Assembly: GCA_023105745.1 (NCBI GenBank)
Contig: JALGQZ010000014.1
Coordinates: forward strand, 6,824,888-6,888,887
DNA: 64,000 bases
Direction: 5' to 3'
Source: Austropuccinia psidii
Taxonomy: Eukaryota; Basidiomycota; Pucciniomycetes; Pucciniales; Sphaerophragmiaceae
Shown: piece after piece, positions 50,200-61,459 of the stretch
Numbering within the stretch: position 1 is the stretch's first letter
Layout: each line of letters opens with the position of its first letter
The notes under the pieces: generated by a model
Told to the model about the DNA's origin: nothing
The model's input: only the letters and a program-made list of their open reading frames with translations
Database searches by the model: none
Position numbers and translations under genes: made by a program

Positions 50200-50636
50200 C
50201 CATTGAAAATACTCTGACAAGACACAAACTGAGTCAGGAAGCTGTGCCTGCAATTAGCACACGCGGGGGCATTGCGGGAAGTGGGTTCTATCACTTCCCA
50301 CAAGCCCATAATAGGCCAAATGGCCCTGTTTCTTTCAAGAGAACTAGGATAATTAGGGATCCGCAGCAGGGTGCATATTGCATTTGCGTGTGCTTGCGAT
50401 ATTCCACATGGTTGGATTTGAACCTCATTGAATGGGAACATCAATATGTCAAATTGAATAATGCACTATCCACTGCATTTTTCATGCTCAGGTACTTGAG
50501 ACCGCAAATTTGTGAAGGTCAGGTGTGATCTTTCATTTGTAGCCGCAATTAGAAAATATTCATTGACCGAGATCAAATTTAGGTAATATTAATAATTCAG
50601 TAATCATTTGGTTTCATTTCATTTTCCGCTGCAAGC

Positions 50637-52019
50637 ATGCCATTCACAAAAAAAGGAAAGGAGTGTAAAAGGGAACTTGCGGGAAAGCGTCGGGGTGAGG
50701 AAGGAAAGTATGAGTGGCTCACTTATTCTTAGCATATATATATGCTTATGCATTTATGTGGCACCCTCATTGGGCCCCATGGAAGAACATTGGCTTTAGT
50801 TGGTTCATATCAAGCCAATGTCATGTGGGCTCCAACAGGGAAGTCAAAGGATGTGTGCCAAATAAAGCTCCTTGGGCATTGGGCACCATTCTGGACTCAA
50901 AACTCCTTAGCTTCAAATGGCAGGAAGCAGTATCTGATATCTTGTCTTATTCAACACAAAGTGATCCCTCAACCACTTGGGAACAGTGGAACATCCCAAA
51001 AGACAAATGAGGCCAGAATTGCCCCAAAGAATAGGCTGTTTTCCTCCTCTCAACCAACAGCACAAATATCAATTCCAGTATCAGCAAATACAACCCCAAG
51101 TGAAATTTGGAGGCTTGTGGATGTCAATCAGATCAAACGCATTCACTTTGGCCGCATGGCAATTTTCTCTTCAGCCAGATTACTCATTTCCCTTGTCGAA
51201 TTCAGACCATTCACAAAAATGAGTGAAGTCAAGGTCAATCAATGGGATCAATTATCACAATTCTTATTTCATGAAAGAAGATTCACCGACCCAATTGCAA
51301 CAAATGAGGCATTACTGGAGGTATTGATGTTTGCAATTGGGTGGCGCAAATGCAGCACAAATAATGAACAATTTGGTCTGTATGGAAGTCTCAGGAAAAT
51401 TGAAAATGCAAAAGATGAATGGTGGAACCAAGGTGCAAATCTTAGCTCAGTGGGTTGCATTCTAGGTCAATCCTTATGATATGTTGGGGATAATTTATTT
51501 GAGAAGATTCAAAATTGCTACAAGTCATTGGGGGTTCCGTCTTTTGATCAAGTTAACTATGAAGCCGATATTCCCGCAAATCAGGGTGCATTCGAGTTTG
51601 CTTCCGCACTCACTTTCACCATTAATGGATTCAAAAACTCACCTCATCCTGATAAGGATGCATAGCTGTATGCTTCGGGATGGTGGTTTCAAGCTGATAA
51701 GTGGACTGGCCAAATCCAAAGAGATGCATCAAAGCGGTGTACAGGGGGAAAATTGATTTTCCCAAATGAGCATTTTTGGATTGATCTATCTGAATGTCAT
51801 GGGCTCATTAAGGTAGTGTGGGCCAGTAGTACATTTGTTCATTATACTGATCCAGCACAGGACAACAAAAGCACAACACTAGTGGGTATGTCCATGCAAT
51901 GCTCAAGGAGGTTAGCCAAAACAATGTGCCAAAAAAGCCATGGCTATTATGAGGTTGGCAAGGGAGAGGGCTATCAAATCAGGGATGGTAATACAATCTT
52001 ATCCCAATTCAAAGAATGA
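50637..52019 (+). pseudogene. TET/JBP-like 2OG-Fe(II) oxygenase, unit B copy, nearly intact
   Basis: Enzymes of this family oxidise 5-methylcytosine (TET) or thymine (JBP) in DNA using Fe(II) and 2-oxoglutarate. All blocks are in one frame from ATG 50637: MPFTKKGK, then LLGHWAPFWTQNSLASNGR, FRPFTKMSEVKVNQWDQLSQ and FGLYGSLRKIENAKDEW. The catalytic core has the iron ligands H-P-D (CAT at 51645, GAT at 51651), GGKLIFPNEHFWIDLSECHG (51747-51806) and the distal His in TFVHYTD (CAT at 51840). RRLAKT follows and may supply the 2-oxoglutarate-binding Arg. Three in-frame stops interrupt it: TAG near 50730 (or an intron there), TGA 51477 and TAG 51663. The stop at 52017 ends the protein after QFKE. 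The assignment to the fungal Tet-like family is by motif pattern; substrate is unknown. Confidence 0.78.
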
Positions 52020-52159
52020 GGAGATTTGCATGTGTGTTGGAATTGCAGCGTGATTGGTAAATAATGGTGGGCAAGGCAGAGGACAATATACACCAGGATT
52101 GGATGGTTTGGAGTGCGGGAGAAAGGGTGGCTCACATGAAAAAGGGGTGAAATGGATTG

Positions 52160-52183
52160 TGTATGGTGGCATGCCATTGTACA
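52160..52183. promoter_or_regulatory. Imperfect 24-bp palindrome downstream of the TET-like gene
   Basis: TGTATGGTGGCATGCCATTGTACA matches the palindrome at 50176-50199 with a few changes. With it, this copy brackets the TET-like gene; the adjoining bases outside the motif read TACACNAT in opposite orientations. Confidence 0.5.
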
Positions 52184-52239
52184 TATGTCCTGGTTTGTTG
52201 CTCTTGTCCAGGATCCCAATGCTTCACATGCAAATCCTG

Positions 52240-52620
52240 ATGCTTGTGCAGGTTCCTGACAATTCAAACAATTCCTTACACCGGTGCAGGCTTCAAACAA
52301 TTCACACACCAATCCTTACGCTTGTGCAGGTTCCAAAAATGCTAAAAATTCCTTATGCCTGTGCAGGCTTCCAACAATTCACACGGGAATCCTGACGCTT
52401 GTGCAGGCTTCCAACAATTCACACGGGAATCCTGACGCTTGTGCAGGTTCCCAACAATTCAAGCAATTCCTTACGCCAGGGCAGGCTTCCAACAATTCAC
52501 ACGCAAATCCTTACGCCTGTGCAGGGTCCCGACTATTTAAAAATTCCTCATGCCTGTGCAGGCTTCCAAAAATTCACACGCAAATCCTTAAGCTTGTGAA
52601 GGTTCCCAACAATTCAATAC
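52240..52620 (+). repeat. Minisatellite with alternating 40/37-38-bp units, about 10 units
   Basis: The anchor gtgcagg recurs at 52246, 52284, 52324, 52361, 52401, 52441, 52479, 52519, 52556 and 52596, giving spacings 38, 40, 37, 40, 40, 38, 40, 37 and 40. Longer units contain ttccaacaattcacacgnnaatcc, shorter ones a variant without cacacg, so the true period is often about 77 bp. Unit A lacks the array. Long open reading frames through it are a by-product of the repeats. Confidence 0.9.
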
Positions 52621-53019
52621 ATGACTAAGATTAATAGCATGTGACCATGGGAAAGGCAATGTCTCATGAATCTGCAGTGGATTGCTCACATGCAGGGAAC
52701 ACCCGCATTTTTACAGTTAAGATCTGATATGGTTGTCAACCATATCAGAAGAAAATGTAGGAGGCCATAATGGTGACTATTTGTGCATTTTTGGCAAAAG
52801 AGGTTCTCACAAACAAATACTGACTCAAACATTTGGTGGGGCGCTTACAAAAATTATTCTCACACAATCAGAGATTTTCTCTCAGGAGGAAATAAATAAT
52901 TTTTACGTGAACAAGGAATGTAATGGAAATTGAACATAACAATGATTGAATACAAATAATTTATTTAAAAGAAAGTATTACAAAAGATAAACAGTGGAAA
53001 GAATGCAATTCTTTGAATT
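52621..53019. other. Intergenic, unit B
   Basis: Between the minisatellite and the 3' end of the Cys-rich gene. No convincing gene; a plus-strand open stretch at 52733-52933 has no counterpart in unit A in the same frame. Confidence 0.4.
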
Positions 53020-54291
53020 TTATTTTTCTAAGTATTTGGAGAATATCCTGGTGATGTTCTCCTTTGGATAAGCCTCCAGTGCCTGGCCAAGGAGGGAGTT
53101 TAGTTCCTCCTTGAATTTCCCGTGCATCTCATTTCAATGAGTTGCATCCATGAAAGGAATCGTGTGGAGCAAGCGGCGATGCTCCAACAAGATTTGGTTG
53201 ATGGCTTGAGGAATCATTAGTGTTGGTCGCAGGTCGGTAAATTCCTGGCAAGCGTCATTGTAGGAATGAGAGGAGCTTGGCACCACAAGGGAGGAGGTGG
53301 TTGGGTTCTCGGCTGCAATGCAAGGGAGATCCGGGGAAGGAACTGGGGTAGGAGTGGAAGGTGGTGGAGTCAGGGCAGGAGAAATGGGAGGGGGATCTGA
53401 TGGGGGTATCGTCAATGATGATGATTGAGTGGGGAGTAGCGGGACAAGCTGGAGATGCACAAAGCAGGGGTGAGTAAAAGTTGAAACTTACCAAATGGTT
53501 CCTCCATGGATTGTGTTAGAGCCACCTCTGGTTCTGGCTCACAAGTCGCAACGTCCTCAGGTGGTTCTGAGGATGGACTCGGGCCAGGAATAGGTGACTC
53601 ATCGTGTTGGGAGGGTTCTACAAAAGGAGGAAGAGTCAGTTAACTTGATGCAAAAGTTAAAATGAGAAGAGGGAAAGTTGGCTTCTTACCGTGGGATAAG
53701 TCCTCCAACCATTGGGTGCCACTTGGGCCAGGAGTGGGTTGCCGCGGGGTTTGCTTGCAAGGCAGACATTGAATGGGTGAGTCTTGTTGGGGGGGATTTG
53801 GTGGGATTTGTTCTATATGTAATGGAAAAAAGTCAGTATGATTGCCTGAACGGAAATGAATTAAGGAGGAAAAAGAAAACTTACTTTGGCATTTGAATCC
53901 CATGGGTGACAATCAGCCCAAGCTTGAATGTTGTCTCACCATCACCATCCTTCATTGGCCGGATAGTCACTTTGCTCCAGTTGAGGAGTGAAGTGACCAT
54001 TGGAGGGGGGGTGGACAAATCAATGCTTGAGGGGACAGGGCTAATCATCCGGAATTGTTTGTGTTGGCCTGTTTGGGGTCCCAGGGTCCATTCCTGCTTG
54101 GGAATACTTTCATCATTGTTGACCACAAAGGAGTCCTTGCAAGGGCGTCTTGGGCAGGAACTCCACTGGCTGCGTGGTTGGAAGGGTTGGACAAAAAATG
54201 AGCATTTCTTGTGTACTTGTTGGCAAGCATCACAAGTGTCAGTTGTTGTTGAGGAAAGAATGCAGGGGATACCCCACTTAGTGCATGACAT
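53020..54291 (-). pseudogene. Cys-rich zinc-cluster-like, Ser/Pro-rich protein, four exons
   Basis: Starts MSCTKWGIPC at 54291. The first 30 residues have Cys in the order C-x6-C-x9-C-x2-C-x6-C, ending CQQVHKKCSF, similar to zinc-cluster starts common in basidiomycete proteins. Introns are visible: 53884-53813 (GTAAGT to ATATAG), then GTAAGA near 53690 to TTGTAG near 53618, then GTAAGT near 53493 to CTCCAG near 53452. The middle exons are acidic and Pro-rich (GPSGTQWLEDLSHG). The last exon has IPQAINQILLEHRRLLHTI and a helical tail, KFKEELNSLLGQALEAYPKE, ending KYLEK with stop at 53020. One TGA near 53144 interrupts the last exon. Possibly a DNA-binding regulator of the element; function unproven. 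Confidence 0.6.
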
Positions 54292-56722
54292 TTAAAAACA
54301 AAACAATTGGGGTTAGTAACTGAATAGAAAGAAAATGAAGACGTACGCTGAATTATAAATTTAAAACGGAATTAAAAAGCGCTCTAGTTGGAAGGTTTGA
54401 AAAGGCTGGAAGAGAGTCATGAAGAAAAATAAGTATTGATATTGGTACATAATGTGGACAAAAGTTTTAAATGGAGGAAACGCACAAGGTGGATAGAAGG
54501 GGGGTTCTGGATGTATAAGTGGGAAAAACAAAAAAGCGAGAAGGAAGGGGAGTGGAAAGGCAGGAAGACGAGGGGGAATACGCACAAAACTAAGAAGAGC
54601 AGGTGAGAAAAAAGTGGAGGGCTTGTTGAGCGAAGACAGTCTTTTATACCATGGTGAAGCTGATCCAATTGCAGCAGTCACAGCACCCGACAAAGGCTCA
54701 GCTTCAAGGTGTGTCGGCAAAATTGAAGCTTAGTTGCAGCCAATGCTCGCGTGAGGCAGAGGAACAAAGGGGCTCTGGCTGAGTATTGCAATTGATTGAA
54801 TTGTCAGACTCGGTCAAAGCCCCTTTGTTTCCTTAAATAGCCACCCAATCACCTGGGAGGGCATTGTTGATTGTGCATGGTGGGTGCAATCCACAAATGC
54901 CCCATGCAGAAAAGCATGTGGTGCATTTGGTCACAGGTGACTGCGGCAAGCATACCGGCCTTATGGCTGGGCGATAGTGTTTGAACAAAGGGTCAGGCGG
55001 CTGTATGACAAGTGAATACAGCGTGAGCTTGGTTTGACCCATTGCTCAGGTTTGCTTTGGGGTCATAATTGAAGTGCTACGTGGCTGAACATTTGAAATG
55101 CATGGTTATTGAGCTATTGATATTACAATATCAAATTCACCATGCTGATCAATTGCTAGGTAATTTTTGTAAGCATGCAATCTGAGCATTTGGCACAGCA
55201 TTGGATGAGATTTCAGCCAGGCGCAGCATATCACACGCTTTGGTGAAGTGCTCCAAACTGAGCCTTCCAATGAACTATTGCAAAAAGTCTTCCAAACATG
55301 GCTCTACTGATAACTTCCACACTGAGCATTTGACTTTGACATGCTCAGCTTGTGTGTGTAAATCGGGTGGAACGCAATGCTGAGGATGTGGCACATGAGC
55401 CACATGTATGCTAACAATTGGAAGGTGAATCCCGATTGGTAATATGCATGCACGCGGGAGTAGTTTTACTTCAGCCTAATTTGTATGGCCAACATTGTAG
55501 TATGTACACCTTTGTACATGTATGCTGTGGGGCAGAGTGTAACATGCAATCATGCCAAGCCATCAAGTCAAATTTCTCAAATGCATCCCTTTGATGCACC
55601 TTTTTGGAGAGCTCTGCCTAACTACTGCACAGATGCTGGTGTAATCCAAGTTCATTCAAGGGGTGCATATCAGATGACTAATGATTTGGGTCATACGCAA
55701 ATGGTGGATTCACTCCGGTGCCAAGGTTGGGGCAAGCAATGACTGGCCCCGCTTGTTTATTGCAGCCACACTCTTTCATACGCAGGCGACTTTCACATGC
55801 CTGGCAGACCTTTTACCAGCTATTTGCTTGATTGGGTGGTCAGCTGGACTGCTGACACTCACCCGCTTGCATGCAGAAACCTGAGGCCAATCAGTGTGGA
55901 TTTGCTTCAGCCTCATCCGCAGTAGCATAATCCCGGCCTATGTTTGCGTGGGGATCTGCCACCACGGGTCATTTGCTGCACATTCCCATGCGCCCCACGC
56001 AAGTTGTGGCGCCTGGCTTGCAGCCAAAAAATCCCTTGGGCGGGTGGCCTCTTTTGCCGGAGTTTTGTACACGCATGAGGGAAATACCCTGATGCCAATC
56101 TGGGTGCATTAGTACCTGCCTCAAACACAATAGGGGTGAATGTCTATGTGGGTCATGGCTCACGGCCGGCGCCCCCCTGGAATCCCAGTAGGCATCAGTC
56201 AGCAAAACCAAACCCATGCTCGGTGGCACACCAGCAAGCATATCTCACCTGCCCACACATGAAAAATCCCCACAGTGAGATTGCCCAGTAGGTCCCTGTA
56301 CAACAATTAACCTGGGGAAGATATGCTTATTGTTTGCTGTCACACCAGCAAACATGGCTGCATGCCTCTAATATGCCCCTCCACAATAAGTTGCTACAAC
56401 CCACCCAATTTTGGGTATGCTAATGTCAACCTTGGTCCACCAAAAGTTGTGTAGCTTGCTGCAGATACAGCAGTCATATTGGTGCACCCACATTCTTGCC
56501 ACCTTGCCTTGATATATGGCCCAAATTTCATATGGAAATTATGAGGCCAAGAGGCCCATCTTCCTAACAACCATGCACGTAACCACAGGCCATCCCCCTT
56601 TGAGCCCATTTCTGCCTCTCATATAAGTTCCCCACCTGCACTTATTGGTCTTCATTCCCTGTAGCTACCCCTTCTTGATCATATAATTTCCAACTGTCCC
56701 CAAATAATTCATAATAGCCATC
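54292..56722. other. Long spacer between the Cys-rich gene and the SNF2 gene, unit B
   Basis: No gene conserved in frame with unit A. The stretch 55000-56640 is richer in CpG and matches 19000-20600 of A, where many CpGs are gone. Apparent reading frames, for example 55969-56241 on the minus strand, have no conserved product. Confidence 0.45.
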
Positions 56723-58510
56723 ATGTCAACCCCTTCACAACCACTTTGCATTGGGATGATTAATATTCCTATTGAAATAAATCATGATATAACCTTAAAG
56801 CCTGATAATTCCCACTTAGCTTCTTGGATTATCCTATGGCACAATCAACACAACATATCTGCATATCTCCCCAATCACCAGCATGCTATTGGCTCTCTCC
56901 CTGAAACCCTTTCCAAAATGTTGATACCATTCCTTGGGGCACCACAAACTTTCCTGCACTGTGGTCCTGGTGGGGCATGGATTGAAAATTACCAATCCAA
57001 TCCTACTCAAACATTATTTGTTGAGGGAGTATTTATGACTGATGCAAATGATCCCTCCTAATCTCAGAAACCCAATCTAGCGTTGATGTTCTTCACATGG
57101 TATCCAACCATTCTATTCATAATTGAAAGCTTTCAAACACAAGATTTCAAGCTTAAAATGCCCAAAGAATATGACTGTAATACTCATAGTCAATTTCAAG
57201 TCTTTACTCCCACATTTCCCACTTCAAACTCAACGCCAGCTTCATATCCTGCTTTTTTATCATTGACTTCCAAGCAAAAACTGATACAATTACCCAGTGG
57301 ATCAGACCTCCCCATTCAATGATTCAAAACCCCCTCCTCCCTCATCGAAAGACTGGACTAGCTTTTCTCTGGGATTGAGAAATCCCCAATGGCCAATCAG
57401 CCCATAACCTTTGGGCCACCTCACCCCCTGGATACACTTTTAATGCCAGGCACATCATTATAAACAAGGTTGTTAGCTCATTTTAATCCCTTTCAACCAA
57501 TACCCCTCTTGGAGGACTGCTTGTGGATGATATGGGATTAGGTAAAGCCATTCAGGCCATTGCTCTAATTGGTACCTCCAAGGAGCGGTTGATTGCAAAC
57601 CCCCATCGCTTAATTACCAACTGGCAATCTGAAATATCCAAGCATGCTCAGGCTGGAGCGCTGCAAGCCAAAATCTACCATGGTCCTACTCGTCACTCAT
57701 TATCCAAGGCCAACATCTTGAAATATGATATCATCATCACTTTTTACAATACTATCACCCAAGAATTTAAGCAAACCAATACCTCTACATCATTAATTTT
57801 TAAAATCAATTGGCATTGTATAATTTTGGATGAAGCACAGTGAGTGTCTGATCTTTAAATGATTCAAATTACCTTTTATATCCAATAACCCTTCCCCATC
57901 TTATAGCTATATTTTCTCTCAATACACTGCCACTCACTGTGCCATTAATAGCCTCCTTTAATCCTGTCAAATATGCTTAATGGGCACACCTATTCACAAC
58001 ACCATTTATGACCTTTTGGGCATAATATCATTCATCACCCAAACCCAGAGCTCAGATCAAGATAACTGGTCACCATTAATCCTGAGTAGTCTTTCCAAAG
58101 GTAGAGATGATATTTTGCATTTGGCATTGCAGCATTTAAGTTTGCACTGCACCAAAACCACACATCTCAAATCCCTCCCCACTATTAGCCATCATTATGA
58201 GCTGCTCCCACTCAACCCAACCATGCAGCAGGAATATTCCACATTATACAAAGAATTCCTATCATCCAAAAGCAAAGGACCAGGAGAATTTTTCAGAAAT
58301 ATTAATAAGCTGCAAATATGTTGTAACCGTCACATCATGCTTAACACAATTGCAGATGCGGATTGGGAAGATGACAAGCGCAGGAGAAGGCACTGGTGAA
58401 TTTCTTCAATAATCTTGAATGTGAAGTACTGATTGCATCCATTGCCGCAGCTGGAACTGGCCTCAATATAACTTGTGCTAATATTGTCTATTTAATGGTG
58501 AGGGGACCCC
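56723..58510 (+). pseudogene. SNF2/Rad5-like helicase, unit B copy, with split DEAH box
   Basis: SNF2 ATPases translocate on DNA and remodel chromatin. The N-terminal part from 56723 ends FLGAPQTFLHCGPGGAWIENY. Walker A reads GGLLVDDMGLGKAIQAIALI near 57508-57567 (Ala where Thr is usual). RLITNWQSEISKHAQ near 57607-57651 is motif Ia-like. A 67-bp intron (57840-57906, GTGAGT to TTATAG) splits motif II: GATGAAGCACA joined to C gives DEAH. Then come LMGTPIHNTIYDLLGIISFI near 57975-58035, LSLHCTKTTHLKSLPTISHHYELLPL split over 58138-58220, and INKLQICCNRHIMLN near 58300-58345. About 300 bp are deleted near 58375. The TSGTGLSIT-type motif V survives as AAGTGLNIT near 58447, but motif VI is lost. 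Copy A keeps what B lost. Confidence 0.82.
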
Positions 58511-58939
58511 AAAATTCTACCCTGATTGTATTGCTATTCTGAAAACATTTCTTATGGGAATGCCATATTCCAATCACCAATAGGTCCAAGAAAAGAAAAA
58601 CTCATTAACTGCGTGAGCCTTACTTATATTATATAATTTGTGTATGACAAAGTTTATAACTCCTTTTCACCCCAGCACAGGTCCACAATTATGAACACCA
58701 TATGAGCTGGATCAAACTCCTTCAATATTTCTCCAATGAAAATAAGCAATAGAGTCTTATTTCTAAGGGAGACGGTGATACATTCCAATTCATATTGTCT
58801 ATATTCTGACATATTTAGCAAGTTGTTGCATCTTTAAGAAATAATAATCAGATTGTATTACACCTGCACAAATAATTCACAAAATGTTAATTTGTAATGG
58901 TGCTATACATTTATATTACTAAGTTATTGCAGAGCATCA
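58511..58939. other. 3' region shared by convergent SNF2 gene and gene Y, unit B
   Basis: The stretch from about 58575, taggtccaagaaaagaaaaa, matches A at 22949. No gene seen; the two genes converge here. Confidence 0.45.
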
Positions 58940-60920
58940 CCATTCAGCCTAATAACTGGCATGCCAAGTATTTTGAGGGCAATAGTCTGCATCTTACTAC
59001 AGCTCTTGAGCCAATCTTGATCAAATACCTGAAATGATAGGCCTTCCAGAATATCACCATCATCTGTTGATTGTATTTCTGGCAATCTATTGATAGTTTT
59101 TTTACCCTTTTTTTAATCCAATTACAAAACTCTATGTCTCTATCCATTTTTAATACCAATTCATTAAATAACTGGGAGTGCCAGCGTAATCCCACTTTGC
59201 AGTAAACTTGACGGCCATTTTCTAGTACCTCCTCAGTATCTCAGCATACTCAAGGGTCATTGAATTGTGATGCTAGAATTGGAAATTTAGCGGTATCACA
59301 CCCTTCACAATGGCGCTCACAGGTCTTCACATAATCAAGTAGATTATCATCAGACTTTGTTCACAATGAAGAAGAGATACATTAACTAACCCTTTGATGA
59401 ATCTTTGTGAGCTTTTGATTCTCCTTCTTTTTTTCCAAATACTCCTCATCCTTTTGAATAGACTTCCATTCTCTTTTCAAATAAGTGAAATATCGCTCCA
59501 TTAAAGCCGCCACAAACCCATAGTTATTATGATCCTTGTTCCAGCAGTAGTGATGATACTCGGTGCTGATAAGTGTGAGACGGAATGTATGGTAAAACAC
59601 CATAGACATCAACTCATTGAACGGATGTTGCCATGAGCTCTCCCAGTCCCAAGTGAATCACTTTAGTTCTAGCTTGTGGAGCTCACTTTTGCAGTAGCTT
59701 TGGAAACCCTGAGACTGAACCTGTGTTGATGGCTCATTGGAAACATCTTTGGGGACATATCCCAGATGACCAGCCACTTGAATTGCAATTTCATGCTCCT
59801 CTGTGCTGGGTGGTGCTGGTAGTGAGGAAAAATCCTTATCCCTAACTTTGAGTAGGAACAGGCAATGGGCATGTACTGCGGATCTCATTCCATGGACATT
59901 CTCTGGAATTTCTGCTATCAGCCTTTTTGTTGCACGTTTTGCCACATTGTGAGCTTTACGAGCCTGGTTCCTTTGCTGTCTGACCTTGGATTGTTCAAGC
60001 ATACTCTGGGCAAGGCCCATTTGAGGATGGGTGAACTCACTATTTGACTGAGTGCCTTGCTCATGCGCTGTGAAATCATCCCTCCTTGGTTCATCATTTC
60101 TTTCACTTTGAGTCAGAGACATGTTCTTATCCTCATCATCCACAATTTTTTCTCTTGATGAACTGGAATGACCCATTCTTGGTTTGGAGGCATATGGATG
60201 TTGACGTCCAGTGACTTTCTCTTTATGAACCAGATGTGAAGATGCATAAAGTTCATCACCTGCCATGAAAATCATCAGTTAACACATCAAAACATTAATA
60301 AAGACTGGTCATACTCACAATCTTCAATTGGACTGACTTGCCTTTAGGTGCCATATCTAACCCATGAAACAAACATATCAAATTGTGAAAAAGTTTATAC
60401 TCCAACATCAAAATGACCTACTTTGATGAAGTGTCAATCCTGGATTTCCCTCTGACAGACCACTCCAAGTTACATTTTCCAATGGTCTTTTTCGTCACCC
60501 ACCATCAACCCATTTTTCATTGCCCACATGAACCTGAGATCCTGATGGAATATTGAGGGTTGGCTGTTTACTTTGTCCAAAGGGATCCTGGGATGCAACT
60601 GGATTCCAACCAGGATTAAGGAGGAATTCACATGGAAATTTTGATTGGGATTTGAGGTGTGCCTTCTGGCCCCTCAGACATATGCATTTGTGTATTAGTG
60701 GTATTTGGGCGAATTGGATTGACCAAGTGCTTGAAGTTGGAGCCTTCGGATTTCCCACATCAATTTTAAGACCTGATACATTCATTGAGGATGCAATAGG
60801 GGTTGTGAGAGGAATGTTGGGACTCAATGGTGACTGTTTTTGAACATATTCTATGCTAGATTCACTATCTGAGTCATGAACAGAACCTAAACGGGATTTA
60901 CATGGCTTGGAAGATGACAT
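58940..60920 (-). pseudogene. Orphan gene Y, unit B copy, multi-exon
   Basis: Starts MSSSKPCKSRLGSV at 60920. The N-terminal exon is acidic and Ser-rich (DSDSESSIEY, SGLKIDVGN). A second large exon, 60275-59658, carries HSSSSREKIVDDEDKNMSL, a basic coiled segment (SKVRQQRNQARKAHNVAKRA) and a PAPPSTEEHEIAIQVAGHLGY stretch. Following pieces are HTFRLTLISTEYHHYCWNKD with a Lys/Glu-rich helix (59570-59400), a Cys/His patch near 59340-59280, and a C-terminal block (EFCNWIKKRVKKL, SKYLACQLLG) to 58940. The order of a Trp/His-containing core, a basic helix and a C-terminal block recalls a large family of unnamed basidiomycete proteins, but I cannot name it. Stops interrupt it, for example after HKLELK at 59658. 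Confidence 0.5.
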
Positions 60921-61435
60921 AAGGGCTAAAAAAGTACAGTAATTCTTTTAACTTGATAAAATAGAGTGCTTTTAAACGTATAATAGAGAAATTGTATGAA
61001 AAGTGGGAACCAAGCCTCTTGTGGAAGTTTAATAAGACTATTTTTAGGAGAGTTTTCCCTGCCTCCTCTTGAGCTCCTCTGCTTTTTTTGGAAACCACCC
61101 TGCCCAGCCTACCAGCATATAATGTGATATTTCCTTGATCTCAAAGGGGACCCATCATCCATAAGGCATCAGATACGATATAAATTTCACCCTCCCCATT
61201 GTCACATTTTGCGAATTATCCAAACTGACAATATATGCATCAAAATTACACAGCATTCTATATCTTTATAAGGGTATATTAATGAAGGATTTACCCACAA
61301 AAGAGACATCACCTTTTCAAGAAAGGCAAGACAATCCAAATCACATTCCAACCAATTGAAAGCCTACTGTACTCCAACCAAATAACAAGACTTTAGCTCC
61401 ACTCCAAATGCTTATGTAATAGAGCTATATTGGCA

Positions 61436-61459
61436 TGTATGATGGCATGCCAGTGTACA
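61436..61459. promoter_or_regulatory. 24-bp near-palindrome upstream of transposase C
   Basis: TGTATGATGGCATGCCAGTGTACA, about 600 bp before the first transposase codons, is a variant of the perfect palindrome at 50176-50199. The B counterpart near 41858 is more decayed. Confidence 0.5.

Larger units (their letters stand above)
41490..61060 (+). mobile_element. Composite unit B, complete copy (~19.6 kb)
   Basis: The only copy with both ends in the window. It runs from the sequence around accagcaacatataat (41503-41517) to ttttaggagagtttt near 61035-61050, after which unit C begins almost at once. Genes in order: transposase (+), gene X (+), TET-like oxygenase (+), Cys-rich gene (-), SNF2 helicase (+), gene Y (-). 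The distance from the B transposase to the C transposase at an equivalent ATG is 19732 bp. No terminal inverted repeat was recognised. Confidence 0.8.

Noticed and set aside
52240..52620. CRISPR-like array (regular 37-40-bp spacing)
   Set aside because: The units are similar over their whole length with no unique spacers, and the DNA is fungal.
52284..52628. Open reading frames of 66 to 114 codons through the minisatellite
   Set aside because: Several frames are open because unit lengths alternate; the peptides are repeat translations with no counterpart in unit A.
54361..54720. Hydrophobic minus-strand frames suggesting a membrane protein
   Set aside because: They arise from TTC-rich sequence, and no matching frame exists in the equivalent part of unit A (18309-18681 is in different frames).
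55969..56241. Gene in the CpG-rich spacer of unit B
   Set aside because: The homologous spacer in unit A has no matching frame, and the product shows no motif.
41500..61060. Terminal inverted repeats of unit B
   Set aside because: The first and last 200 bp were compared by eye and no convincing inverted match was found; ends may be truncated or short.
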